Source of the DNA: Paraperibacillus esterisolvens
Lineage (GTDB): Bacteria; Bacillota; Bacilli; Bacillales; DSM-1321
Length of the DNA stretch: 64,000 nt
Reading direction: 5' to 3'
Assembly (NCBI RefSeq): GCF_046237625.1
Contig: NZ_CP143545.1
Coordinates: forward strand, 1-64,000
Shown here: piece by piece, positions 8,897 through 21,713 of the stretch
Layout of the letters: every line of letters begins with the position of its first letter
Numbering within the stretch: position 1 is the stretch's first letter
Position numbers and translations under genes: made by a program
Notes under the pieces: model-generated
The model's input: the letters and a program-made list of their open reading frames with translations, nothing else
Databases searched by the model: none
What the model was told of the DNA's origin: nothing

Positions 8897-9970
8897 TTGC
8901 TAGTAAAGGTCAGTGAAATTCAGCCAGGCTGCATCCTGTCCAGGGATATAACCGGAAAAACAAATCGGCCGATCTTTCCTAAAAAAACCGTCCTTACGGG
9001 AGAACATATTGAATGGATGAAGGCTTTCCTTATAAAAGAAGTAAGTGTTGAAAGGATGCTGATCAGCGGCCAGCCATTCACACCAAGCGGGATCATCCAT
9101 GAGGAAGGGGAAATTGCGGGAGGGACTTTATTCTCTGAGGATTATCTCAACGCCGTTTCTGCATATAAAAAATTGTTCAAGGGATGGCAGGCAGGCGCAC
9201 ATCTGGATGTAACCAAGGTCCGGGAGAATTTCATTCCATTACTCCATACATTTTTAGAATTAAAGCATGAGATTTTTTACCTGCACCATTATTCAGTAAA
9301 AGAAGATTACCTATATCATCATGCGATAGCTTCAGGACTGATATGCGGCTATATAGGCAGGGAATTGGGCTACAACAGCGGGGATATCATTCAGGCGGCG
9401 CTGGCGGGCTGTTTAAGCGATTGCGGCATGTCAAAAATCACTGCCTCCATCATCCATAAACAAAGCAGCCTGACTGCTTCAGAATTTGAAGAAATAAGAA
9501 AGCATCCAGCTTTGGGCTTTAAAATGGTGAAGGACAGCAGCTTCCTGAAAGACGGAGCGAAGCTCGCCATTGCGCAGCATCATGAAAGAATCGATGGCAG
9601 CGGATACCCCGGAAAGAACAAGGGCCAGAAGCTCCACCCTTTTTCAAAGATCGCAGCCGTAGCCGATGTATATCATGCCATGACCTCAGAGCGGATATAC
9701 CGGAAGAAAGAATCGCCATTTAAAGTGCTTGAAATGATTAAGCAGGATTGTTTCGGCAAGTACGACCTTACTGTCCTGCAGACATTAATGCGGGGAATCG
9801 AAAGGCATTTGACTGGCAATAAAGTCAAACTGTCAAATGGATTTTCAGCAGAGGTATTGTTCGTGGAACGGAATGTTCCCACACGTCCACTGATTAAATA
9901 CGACCACACGGGCGAAATAGTTAACCTTGAACAGAACAGAAATCTATTCATTCAGGAAGTTCTGCAGTAA
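8897..9970 (+). CDS. HD-GYP-like domain protein with a degenerate metal site
   Basis: The 357-residue protein has an N-terminal DUF3391-like domain (LVKVSEIQPGCILSRDI) followed by an HD-GYP domain, the fold of c-di-GMP phosphodiesterases. The GYP part is intact (QHHERIDGSGYP near 227-238) and so are His203 in KHPALGF and Asp257 in AVADVY. The HD pair, normally LHDIGK, reads LSDCGM (Ser174-Asp175), so one metal-binding histidine is lost, and the usual second Asp of ADVYDAMT is His. Start chosen: TTG at 8897 after AGGGGGG. The gene is not in the B. subtilis gyrA neighbourhood. I infer a sensor or scaffold role, or a weak enzyme. Confidence 0.85.
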   Translation: MLVKVSEIQPGCILSRDITGKTNRPIFPKKTVLTGEHIEWMKAFLIKEVSVERMLISGQPFTPSGIIHEEGEIAGGTLFSEDYLNAVSAYKKLFKGWQAGAHLDVTKVRENFIPLLHTFLELKHEIFYLHHYSVKEDYLYHHAIASGLICGYIGRELGYNSGDIIQAALAGCLSDCGMSKITASIIHKQSSLTASEFEEIRKHPALGFKMVKDSSFLKDGAKLAIAQHHERIDGSGYPGKNKGQKLHPFSKIAAVADVYHAMTSERIYRKKESPFKVLEMIKQDCFGKYDLTVLQTLMRGIERHLTGNKVKLSNGFSAEVLFVERNVPTRPLIKYDHTGEIVNLEQNRNLFIQEVLQ

Positions 9971-10009
9971 CCTCATATAAATAGAATTTTATGAAATCTA
10001 TTTTTGACC

Positions 10010-10118
10010 TTGAAATAATGGTTGTTCCTCTATATAATAACTAAGGTCGACAGCTTGGCTTAAGATAATTTCTTCTTTTAAAAAAGTTGTTGACACTTAG
10101 TTAGCATTCTGATAATAT
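10010..10118 (+). promoter_or_regulatory. Tandem promoters of the first rRNA operon
   Basis: P1: -35 TTGAAA (10010-10015), 17-bp spacer, -10 TATAAT (10033-10038). P2: -35 TTGACA (10090-10095), then either GATAAT (10111, spacer 15) or TAATAT (10113, spacer 17). Tandem vegetative promoters are typical for Bacillus rRNA operons. Downstream, a boxA-like TGTTCTTTGAAAAC (10145-10158) fits Nus-dependent antitermination. Confidence 0.75.
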
Positions 10119-10153
10119 TAATAAAGTCGTCACCACGACGTAAATGTTCTTTG

Positions 10154-11823
<1,670 letters not shown>

Positions 11824-11865
11824 GAGGGAGCATTCTCTCAAAAACAGAAAATAAATTAGAAGCGA

Positions 11866-11962
11866 GCAATTCGAGGAAGCGAACGAGCGAACACCGGATC
11901 GTACTTCATGTACGTGAGGATGTGAACGAGTGAAGTTGACGAAGAAGAGTGAAGTTTATCAT
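11866..11962 (+). repeat. rRNA spacer repeat, copy 1 (16S to tRNA-Ile)
   Basis: A segment of about 95 bp (starting near ATTCGAGGAAGCGA, with CACCGG-TCGTACTTCATGTACGTGAGGATGTGAACGAGTGA in its centre, ending near TTTATC) recurs in modified form in the tRNA-Ala to 23S spacer at about 12318-12412. The same pair recurs in operon 2. It contains a small palindrome around the GTACNNNNTGTAC core. Its function is unknown; it is probably an rRNA processing or homogenised spacer module. Confidence 0.7.
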
Positions 11963-11984
11963 TTATTTTCATCATAATGGTAAG

Positions 11985-12061
<77 letters not shown>

Positions 12062-12083
12062 TTTTTTATGTAAAGACCATATT

Positions 12084-12159
12084 GGGGCCTTAGCTCAGCT
12101 GGGAGAGCGCCTGCCTTGCACGCAGGAGGTCAGCGGTTCGATCCCGCTAGGCTCCACCA
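12084..12159 (+). tRNA. trnA: tRNA-Ala (UGC), operon 1 spacer
   Basis: A 76-nt cloverleaf with acceptor GGGGCCT paired to AGGCTCC, including the G3-U70 identity pair for alanine. The anticodon is TGC in CTTGCAC and CCA is encoded. It follows tRNA-Ile by 22 bases. Confidence 0.97.
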
Positions 12160-12317
12160 TAGTATCATTCGTTCTTTGAAAACTAGATAACAATATAAGG
12201 CAAAAATGATTTGCGTCATTTTACCGCATCGAGTAATAAACCGAGTTAAGTATGTTTTATTATGGTTCGATGATAAAGCGAAACTTCTCCCGCCTTCAGA
12301 GGCTGAGGAGGAGCGAG

Positions 12318-12412
12318 TTATTCGAGGAAGCGATCGAGTGAACACCGGAGCGTACTTTACGTACGTGAGGATGTGAACGAGTGAGCTGACGAAGAAGAAC
12401 GAAGCTTATCGT
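12318..12412 (+). repeat. rRNA spacer repeat, copy 2 (tRNA-Ala to 23S)
   Basis: A diverged second copy of the segment at 11866-11962. It shares TTCGAGGAAGCGA, ACACCGG, GTACGTGAGGATGTGAACGAGTGA and GACGAAGAAGA. It sits immediately before the 23S 5' region. Confidence 0.7.
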
Positions 12413-12425
12413 CAGCCGGATTTAT

Positions 12426-15372
<2,947 letters not shown>

Positions 15373-15453
15373 TATCTTGTTTATACTCGAAAACGTAATG
15401 CAGATCAGCCTTTGTTATCTAGTTTTGAAGGAACGAAAGTTACTTCATATCTG

Positions 15454-15570
<117 letters not shown>

Positions 15571-15577
15571 AGATCAA

Positions 15578-15609
15578 AGAAAGACCAGCTTTTTAGCTGG
15601 TCTTTTTTG
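15578..15609 (+). terminator. Terminator of rRNA operon 1
   Basis: Stem AAAGACCAGCT and AGCTGGTCTTT followed by a T run. An identical hairpin closes operon 2. Confidence 0.93.
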
Positions 15610-15620
15610 TATGCCTTTCA

Positions 15621-16589
15621 CTAACAATAATGAGCATGAGCCTCTCTCAGCCAATTTTGAATCAATGCGGGCCCTTTTGTTTCCGTAATATGCAGAAATC
15701 TTTTAATGAAGGCAAAATCTGAATTGGGGGTAGTTTTGGTTAACTCCAGCCACCACTCTGTCTCATAGCGTGCAATCATGCTTAAATTATAAAGCAGGAG
15801 ATAATGAATCAGAATTTCGGGAAGAGTGAAGCTTTTAGCATCCTTATTGACAGCCAGGACGATGCTTCCGGCAGCAGTGTGCAGCCGGAAGGCGCCCTGA
15901 TGCATGAGTTTAAAATCTCCGGGAAAGGTAAGCGAAAGTTCATCTTTCTCCTCCACTGCCTCAATCAGGAAACCGGTTTTTTGAGATAAAAACTCTTGAA
16001 ACCGCACGGCTGGCATATGATAGGAGTCGAGGATGCCTGAACTGACTTTATATAAATCCTCATTTTGTGTTAATGCGGCATAGTTGGATTCCTGAAAGAA
16101 AGCAAAAAAGAGTGGATCAAGCTCAGGCACCCCCCTTAACAGCTCTTTCATTATTATTTTTTCTCCTTCAAGCTGGTTCATATCAAACATCTTTTCAGCA
16201 AAATGGGTAAGCAGGCCATTTTTTTGTACTTTTATTTCGTCATACAGGAATTCATACTGCTGCTTTTTTCTCTTCCTCGCTGAGACTCCGTGAGCAAGGA
16301 CGGAGGTTGATTCAGGATAGGAACTGTCGACGGTGAGCAGACAGGCCTTGATCAGCTGGCCAAACCCATAAAATAGGAGGCCGGGCTTAATGGTCAGCGG
16401 AGCAGTTTTAGCCTGTTCATAATAGTTTTGAGCATGTTCTATATAATATATAAATGGATAGCAGTTATCGTAATATTTAGCATCGCTTCCCTTTTGGCGG
16501 GAAGCATAACATTTTTTTAGGAATGCCTGTGAATAAGATGCTGAAAAGAAAACGGTAAAGTCATCCCAGGGGGATTGGTTAGCCACCAA
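15621..16589 (-). CDS. yaaC: YaaC-like protein of unknown function
   Basis: The 322-residue protein lies between an rRNA operon and guaB on the opposite strand, exactly where B. subtilis yaaC sits, and its length fits (about 315). It has Trp, Tyr and Phe-rich helices (SPWDDFTVFFSASYSQAFLKKCY) and GLLFYGFGQLIKACLLT, with no clear catalytic motif or signal peptide. The start chosen is TTG at 16589, nine bases after GGAGG; GTG at 16586 is an alternative. The function is unknown. It is divergent from guaB, so the two share a promoter region. Confidence 0.85.
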   Translation of the reverse strand: MVANQSPWDDFTVFFSASYSQAFLKKCYASRQKGSDAKYYDNCYPFIYYIEHAQNYYEQAKTAPLTIKPGLLFYGFGQLIKACLLTVDSSYPESTSVLAHGVSARKRKKQQYEFLYDEIKVQKNGLLTHFAEKMFDMNQLEGEKIIMKELLRGVPELDPLFFAFFQESNYAALTQNEDLYKVSSGILDSYHMPAVRFQEFLSQKTGFLIEAVEEKDELSLTFPGDFKLMHQGAFRLHTAAGSIVLAVNKDAKSFTLPEILIHYLLLYNLSMIARYETEWWLELTKTTPNSDFAFIKRFLHITETKGPALIQNWLREAHAHYC

Positions 16590-16702
16590 TTTAGAAAACC
16601 TCCAAGTTAATTGAAAAATCAAACATATTCAATCTTTCTTGACAGTATTTTGTCCAATTGATAACCTACTAATAATATTTTTTAAAGCCTGGAGGGATCG
16701 AG

Positions 16703-18169
16703 ATGTGGGAATCGAAGTTTGTTAAAGAGGGTTTAACATTTGATGATGTGCTGCTAGTGCCTGCTAAATCTGAGGTTTTGCCGAAGGATGTTAATATTCA
16801 GTCGGCGTTGACAGAAACGCTTAAAATTAATATCCCGATCATTAGTGCCGGTATGGATACTGTCACGGAAGCTGAAATGGCAATCGCAATGGCCCGGCAG
16901 GGAGGCCTTGGCATCATCCATAAGAACATGTCCATAGAGCAGCAGGCTGAGCAGGTAGACAAAGTGAAACGTTCCGAAAGCGGGGTTATCACTGATCCAT
17001 TCTTCCTTACCCCCGAGCACCAGGTATTTGATGCTGAGCATCTTATGAGCAAGTACCGGATTTCCGGTGTGCCGATTGTCAATAATAATGATGAGCTCAA
17101 GCTTGTTGGCATCATCACGAACCGGGACCTCCGATTTATCCAGGATTATTCCATAAAAATTTCAGATGTTATGACCAAGGAAAATTTGGTAACGGCTCCT
17201 GTGGGAACTAATCTTGAGCAGGCTGAAAGAATACTTCAAAAATACAAAATAGAAAAACTTCCGCTCGTAGACAGTGAAGGTGTTTTAAAAGGCTTAATTA
17301 CCATCAAAGATATCGAGAAAGTCATCGAGTTCCCTAATTCGGCAAAGGATAGCCAGGGAAGGCTTTTAGCGGGAGCAGCTGTTGGTGTAACCAAAGATAC
17401 AATGAAGAGGGTTGAGCGGCTTGCAGCGGCCAGTGTGGATGTCATTGTCGTGGATACAGCACATGGCCACTCCCAGGGGGTTCTGGATACAGTCCAGCAG
17501 ATCAGGGAAGCATACCCTGAACTGTCTATCATCGCTGGAAATGTTGCAACTGCAGAAGGTACACGAGCTCTTATCGAAGCAGGCGCAGATGTTGTTAAGG
17601 TAGGCATCGGGCCAGGTTCAATCTGCACTACCCGGGTAGTGGCGGGTGTCGGTGTGCCGCAGATCACAGCAATATACGACTGCGCCACAGAAGCTAGAAA
17701 GCATGGTAAGGCGATCATTGCTGATGGAGGAATAAAATATTCCGGGGACATCGTCAAGGCCCTTGCTTCAGGCGGACATGCCGTTATGCTGGGCAGCCTG
17801 CTTGCAGGAGTATCTGAGAGCCCTGGCGAAACGGAAATTTTCCAGGGACGCCGGTTCAAAGTGTATAGGGGCATGGGTTCTGTTGCAGCCATGGAAAAGG
17901 GTTCAAAAGACCGTTATTTCCAGGAAGAAAATAAGAAGTTCGTGCCAGAAGGAATAGAAGGAAGGCTTCCGTATAAAGGACCTTTGGCTGATACGCTGTA
18001 TCAGCTGATCGGCGGTCTGCGTTCGGGCATGGGATACTGCGGTACTAAGGACTTAAAGGAACTGCGGGAAAACGCTCAGTTTATCCGCATGACTGGTGCC
18101 GGGCTTCATGAAAGCCATCCCCATGATATCCAGATTACCAAGGAAGCGCCTAATTACTCCAAGTTCTAA
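16703..18169 (+). CDS. guaB: IMP dehydrogenase
   Basis: GuaB oxidises IMP to XMP with NAD, the committed step of GMP synthesis. The 488 residues form a TIM barrel interrupted by a CBS-domain pair (about residues 95-205). The catalytic loop GPGSICTTR contains Cys308. DGGIKYSGDIVKAL and MGSVAAMEKGSKDRY follow, with the flap region near the C terminus. ATG follows GGAGGGATCGAG. A TTGACA at 16639 may be the -35 of its promoter, but the -10 is unclear. Confidence 0.98.
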   Translation: MWESKFVKEGLTFDDVLLVPAKSEVLPKDVNIQSALTETLKINIPIISAGMDTVTEAEMAIAMARQGGLGIIHKNMSIEQQAEQVDKVKRSESGVITDPFFLTPEHQVFDAEHLMSKYRISGVPIVNNNDELKLVGIITNRDLRFIQDYSIKISDVMTKENLVTAPVGTNLEQAERILQKYKIEKLPLVDSEGVLKGLITIKDIEKVIEFPNSAKDSQGRLLAGAAVGVTKDTMKRVERLAAASVDVIVVDTAHGHSQGVLDTVQQIREAYPELSIIAGNVATAEGTRALIEAGADVVKVGIGPGSICTTRVVAGVGVPQITAIYDCATEARKHGKAIIADGGIKYSGDIVKALASGGHAVMLGSLLAGVSESPGETEIFQGRRFKVYRGMGSVAAMEKGSKDRYFQEENKKFVPEGIEGRLPYKGPLADTLYQLIGGLRSGMGYCGTKDLKELRENAQFIRMTGAGLHESHPHDIQITKEAPNYSKF

Positions 18170-18210
18170 GCCTTTTAACCTAAACTTTTAGGTTGGTAAT
18201 AAATACAAGA

Positions 18211-18246
18211 CGGACAGAGATCTATCTCTGTCTATTTTTTTGTTTT
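18211..18246 (+). terminator. Rho-independent terminator after guaB
   Basis: Arms GACAGAGAT and ATCTCTGTC are followed by TATTTTTTTG. Confidence 0.88.
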
Positions 18247-18311
18247 TTTTTGTGATAAACTAGAAAAAGTGAAAAAATGAGGTACATATTTAAAAGCCGG
18301 AGGTAAGAAAC

Positions 18312-19637
18312 TTGAAAAAAGTCAGCCAGATCACACTGATTTTGACCATGATGGTTGCTCTTATTGCATCGCAATTTTCATTTCAAGCAAGTTCCGCTCA
18401 TGCTGAAGACACGCTAGGGTTAAAAGCAGAGGCTGCTATATTGCTGGATGCCAAAACGGGTAAAATTGTGTATGAGAAAAATGCAGATGCGGTACTGGGC
18501 GTTGCCAGTATGTCAAAGATGATGACAGAATACAACGTTCTGGATGCCATCAAAGATAAGAAAATCACTTGGGACAAAAAGGTAAAAATCAGCCGTTATG
18601 TCCATGAATTATCAAGAGCTCCCGGGTTGTCCAATATAGGATTAACCGAAGGGGAAGATTACACGGTAAAAGAGCTATATGAAGCCATGGCCATATTCTC
18701 TGGAAATGCGGCAACCGTCGCACTTGCAGAATTGCTTTCAGGAAGCGAGAAGAGCTATGTTGCTTTTGCCAATAAAAAGGCAAAAGAATTAGGTCTTAAA
18801 TCTGCTAAGTTTGTAAATGCCAGCGGTTTAAATAATTCCAGCTTGATGGGGAATATCCCTGCAGGCAATGCAAATGATGAAAACATTATGACAGCCAGGG
18901 ACACTGCAACCCTTGCTTACAGGCTGATCACGGATTTTCCAGAATCACTTGAGTACTCCAAGATTCCAAAGTTAAAGTTCCGCGATGGAAGAGAATATCC
19001 TAACTTCAACTGGATGCTTCCAGGATTAATATATGAATATGAAGGAGTAGACGGACTTAAAACCGGTTCTACCGATTTTGCGGGCTACTGCTTTACGGCG
19101 ACTGCCGAAAGGGAAGGACAGCGTTTCATCTCTGTCATTATGAAGGCAGATTCGAAAGACTCACGTTTTACCGAAACTAGAAAGCTATTAGATTACGGAT
19201 TCTCTAACTTTAAGTCTGAGAAGCTTTTGTCAGCTGGAGTGCAGCCAAAAGCAAAGAAATCAATCGGCGTTGACAAGGGCAAGGCAGACAACGTAAAGAT
19301 TGAAACCAAAAAGGCTGTTAATATGGTAATTAGGAATGGCGAAAAGAAAAACTATCAGCAGGTGCTGGTATTGGATAAGAAAAAGCTTAATAAACAGGGT
19401 GAATTGACAGCCCCTGTGAAAAAAGGTGAAACAGTAGGGTATATCACCCTTAAGCCTAAGACTGGCCAGGATTACGGATTCCTCACAAAAGGAGATCAAA
19501 ATAACGGCAGAGTCGAAGTAGTGGCAGCCGAAACTGTCGATAAGGCTAATTGGTTCGTCCTTTCCATGAGAGGCGTCGGTTCTTTCTTCGGAGATGTATG
19601 GGATAGCGCTGCTTCTGCAGTTAAAGGACTATTCTAA
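18312..19637 (+). CDS. dacA: D-alanyl-D-alanine carboxypeptidase, PBP5-type
   Basis: This is the low-molecular-weight penicillin-binding protein that trims the terminal D-Ala from peptidoglycan stem peptides on the outer face of the membrane. The 441 residues have a signal peptide (basic KK then a hydrophobic core, cleavage after AHA near residue 31), Ser66-Met-Ser-Lys69, SGN near 130 and KTG near 250. The C-terminal PBP5 beta domain ends in an amphipathic anchor (SFFGDVWDSAASAVKGLF). The start is TTG, seven bases after GGAGG. In B. subtilis pdxS and pdxT follow; here serS is next. Confidence 0.96.
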   Translation: MKKVSQITLILTMMVALIASQFSFQASSAHAEDTLGLKAEAAILLDAKTGKIVYEKNADAVLGVASMSKMMTEYNVLDAIKDKKITWDKKVKISRYVHELSRAPGLSNIGLTEGEDYTVKELYEAMAIFSGNAATVALAELLSGSEKSYVAFANKKAKELGLKSAKFVNASGLNNSSLMGNIPAGNANDENIMTARDTATLAYRLITDFPESLEYSKIPKLKFRDGREYPNFNWMLPGLIYEYEGVDGLKTGSTDFAGYCFTATAEREGQRFISVIMKADSKDSRFTETRKLLDYGFSNFKSEKLLSAGVQPKAKKSIGVDKGKADNVKIETKKAVNMVIRNGEKKNYQQVLVLDKKKLNKQGELTAPVKKGETVGYITLKPKTGQDYGFLTKGDQNNGRVEVVAAETVDKANWFVLSMRGVGSFFGDVWDSAASAVKGLF

Positions 19638-19642
19638 TTAGG

Positions 19643-19681
19643 GAATGCCCCTGGCAGTGTGCCGGGGGTATTTTTTTTTAT
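19643..19681 (+). terminator. Rho-independent terminator after dacA
   Basis: Arms ATGCCCCTGGCA and TGCCGGGGGTAT flank a GTG loop and are followed by a T run. Confidence 0.92.
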
Positions 19682-19767
19682 TATTTCTTTGGCTGCAGCA
19701 TAAAAACCACATTCTCGTTCAATAGCCAAAATGTATGTGAAAACAGCCTTTATTTTGAATAAAAGAG

Positions 19768-20070
19768 TTGCAGAAGGTGTAAAATTGTAGTAAATTATCT
19801 AATAATCAAAGAATAGTTAAGGCAATGACAGGAATTAGTATCAGGAACATCCGTTCAGTAGAGAGTCGGTGGCTGGTGAAAACCGACAGCGGAACCCTGG
19901 GAATCCATCCTCGAGCAAAAAGTATGGAAAGCCGCATTTTTGGTGACTATATACTTTCGGCATAACAAGCCGTTATCTAATGAAGGTGAAAGGTGCAGTA
20001 TTGCGCCTTTAACTAGGGTGGCAACGCGGGTAACTCTCGTCCCTTTTTGGGATGGGGGTTTTTTGTTTTG
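19768..20070 (+). promoter_or_regulatory. T-box leader of serS with promoter
   Basis: The leader carries the T-box sequence AGGGTGGCAACGCGGG (20015-20030), followed by a terminator (ACTCTCGTCCC paired with GGGATGGGGG, then T run, to about 20070). Upstream are AGTAGAGA-like and GGTGG elements of stem I. A candidate UCC serine specifier lies at 19904-19906. Uncharged tRNA-Ser would favour the antiterminator and allow serS expression. A possible promoter is TTGCAG (19768) with TAAATT (19791), spacer 17. Confidence 0.9.
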
Positions 20071-20113
20071 TTTTTGCCGGCTTTCTTTCTGGTGACTAAA
20101 GGAGGAATAAAAG

Positions 20114-21391
20114 ATGCTTGATATCAAATATTTACGGGCGAATTTTGAACAGGTAAAAGAAAAGCTTAAATTCAGGGGAGAAGATCTCACAGACTTTGAC
20201 AAGTTTGAAGAGCTAGATCAGAGGCGGAGGCATTTAATTGTTGAAGCCGAAGAATTGAAGAGTAAGCGTAATGATGTATCACAGCAGGTTGCTGCTCTTA
20301 AGCGTGAAAAAAAGGACGCAGACTCTTTAATCGCAGAAATGCGTGAAGTCGGTGATAAGATCAAGGTTCTTGATCAGGAATTGCGTGAAGTGGAAGCGGT
20401 ACTTGAAAAGCTGCTGTTATCTATCCCAAATATCCCGCATGAAACAGTTCCTGTGGGAGATTCTGAAGATGACAATGTGGAGATCCGGACATGGGGGAAA
20501 CTTCCTGAGTTTGATTTTGAAGCAAAGCCCCATTGGGATCTTGCGGATGAACTCAATATCGTTGATTTTGAGCGGGCAGGCAAGGTAACCGGAAGCCGGT
20601 TTGTTTTTTATAAGGGCCTCGGTGCAAGACTTGAGCGTGCACTTGCCGGCTTTATGCTGGATCTTCATACGGAAGAGCATGGGTACGAGGAAATTATGCC
20701 GCCTTTCATTGTAAACCGCGCGAGTATGACAGGAACCGGCCAGCTTCCTAAATTTGAGGAAGATGCATTCAGAATTGAAAGCGAAGATTATTTTCTGATT
20801 CCTACATCTGAAGTGCCTGTCACCAATATGCACCGTGACGAGATCCTTAACGGAGAGGAGCTTCCCTTATATTATGCAGCGTACAGTGCGAACTTCCGTT
20901 CTGAGGCAGGTTCTGCCGGCCGTGATACACGCGGCCTGATCCGCCAGCACCAATTCAACAAGGTGGAACTTGTAAAATTCGTTAAGCCGGAAGATTCTTA
21001 TGAAGAATTAGAAAAGCTGACAGCAAATGCAGAAAAAGTCCTGCAGCTCCTCAACCTTCCATATCGAGTACTCAGCATGTGTACGGCAGATCTTGGTTTC
21101 ACTGCTGCCAAGAAATATGACATTGAAGTATGGCTTCCGAGTTATGAAACATACCGTGAGATTTCTTCTTGCAGTAATTTTGAAAGCTTCCAGGCAAGAA
21201 GGGCAAATATCCGCTTCCGCCGTGAAGCTAAAGGAAAGCCGGAGCATGTTCATACACTAAACGGATCCGGGCTTGCGGTCGGCCGCACAGTTGCTGCTAT
21301 TCTTGAAAATTACCAGCAGGCTGACGGCAGTGTCGTAATTCCAGAAGTACTCAGGCCATATATGGGCGGCAAAGACGTTATCCGTCCCTAA
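20114..21391 (+). CDS. serS: Seryl-tRNA synthetase
   Basis: SerRS charges tRNA-Ser. The 425 residues have the N-terminal coiled-coil arm that grips the long variable arm of tRNA-Ser (about residues 30-100, KREKKDADSLIAEMREVGDK). The class II catalytic core has motif 2 in the FRSEAGSAGRDTRGLIRQHQF region and motif 3 in NGSGLAVGRTVAAILEN. The ATG follows AAAGGAGG. Expression is controlled by the T-box upstream, and a tRNA-Ser gene follows at 21.5 kb. Confidence 0.98.
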   Translation: MLDIKYLRANFEQVKEKLKFRGEDLTDFDKFEELDQRRRHLIVEAEELKSKRNDVSQQVAALKREKKDADSLIAEMREVGDKIKVLDQELREVEAVLEKLLLSIPNIPHETVPVGDSEDDNVEIRTWGKLPEFDFEAKPHWDLADELNIVDFERAGKVTGSRFVFYKGLGARLERALAGFMLDLHTEEHGYEEIMPPFIVNRASMTGTGQLPKFEEDAFRIESEDYFLIPTSEVPVTNMHRDEILNGEELPLYYAAYSANFRSEAGSAGRDTRGLIRQHQFNKVELVKFVKPEDSYEELEKLTANAEKVLQLLNLPYRVLSMCTADLGFTAAKKYDIEVWLPSYETYREISSCSNFESFQARRANIRFRREAKGKPEHVHTLNGSGLAVGRTVAAILENYQQADGSVVIPEVLRPYMGGKDVIRP

Positions 21392-21399
21392 TAAAGAAG

Positions 21400-21430
21400 A
21401 GTGGGCAGCCCAGCAGGGTTGTCCTTTTTA
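21400..21430 (+). terminator. Terminator after serS
   Basis: Arms GGGCAGCC and GGTTGTCC pair with G-U pairs and are followed by a T run. Confidence 0.75.
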
Positions 21431-21448
21431 ATTTTTTTAAAAATAATA

Positions 21449-21477
21449 TTGACTTACTAAATGTATCCGTGTATTAT
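21449..21477 (+). promoter_or_regulatory. tRNA-Ser promoter resembling an rRNA promoter
   Basis: -35 TTGACT (21449-21454), 17-bp spacer, -10 TATTAT (21472-21477). The flanks AAAATAATAT before and TATTATATTATTTGT after match the P1 promoter of rRNA operon 2 (27499-27527). Confidence 0.8.
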
Positions 21478-21501
21478 ATTATTTGTTGCTAATGTTGATT
21501 T

Positions 21502-21594
21502 GGAGGTATACCCAAGTCCGGCTGAAGGGATCGGTCTTGAAAACCGACAGGGGTGTAAAAGCCCGCGGGGGTTCGAATCCCTCTACCTCCTCCA
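21502..21594 (+). tRNA. trnS: tRNA-Ser (UGA)
   Basis: A 93-nt tRNA with a long variable arm, acceptor GGAGGTA paired to TACCTCC, and anticodon loop CTTGAAA (anticodon TGA). The T-arm is GGGGGTTCGAATCCCTC and CCA is encoded. The discriminator base is T rather than the G I expect for tRNA-Ser. It reads UCA and, by wobble, other UCN codons. Confidence 0.95.
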
Positions 21595-21634
21595 TTTTTA
21601 TTTTAAAACCACGCGCATAACATTTGGAGATGTT

Positions 21635-21667
21635 TGGATCCGCTGCCCTCTGGGCGGCGGATTTTTG
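21635..21667 (+). terminator. Hairpin terminator after tRNA-Ser
   Basis: ATCCGC...GCGGAT with an inner CCC/GGG and a TTTTTG tail. Confidence 0.8.
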
Positions 21668-21675
21668 CTATATAA

Positions 21676-21713
21676 TAAAAAGAGACGCTGCATGTGAGCA
21701 GCGTCTCTTTTAT
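21676..21713 (-). terminator. Terminator of dgk-dck (usable from both strands)
   Basis: A near-perfect stem AGAGACGCTGC and GCAGCGTCTCT with A-rich and T-rich ends. On the minus strand it directly follows the dck stop. Confidence 0.85.
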
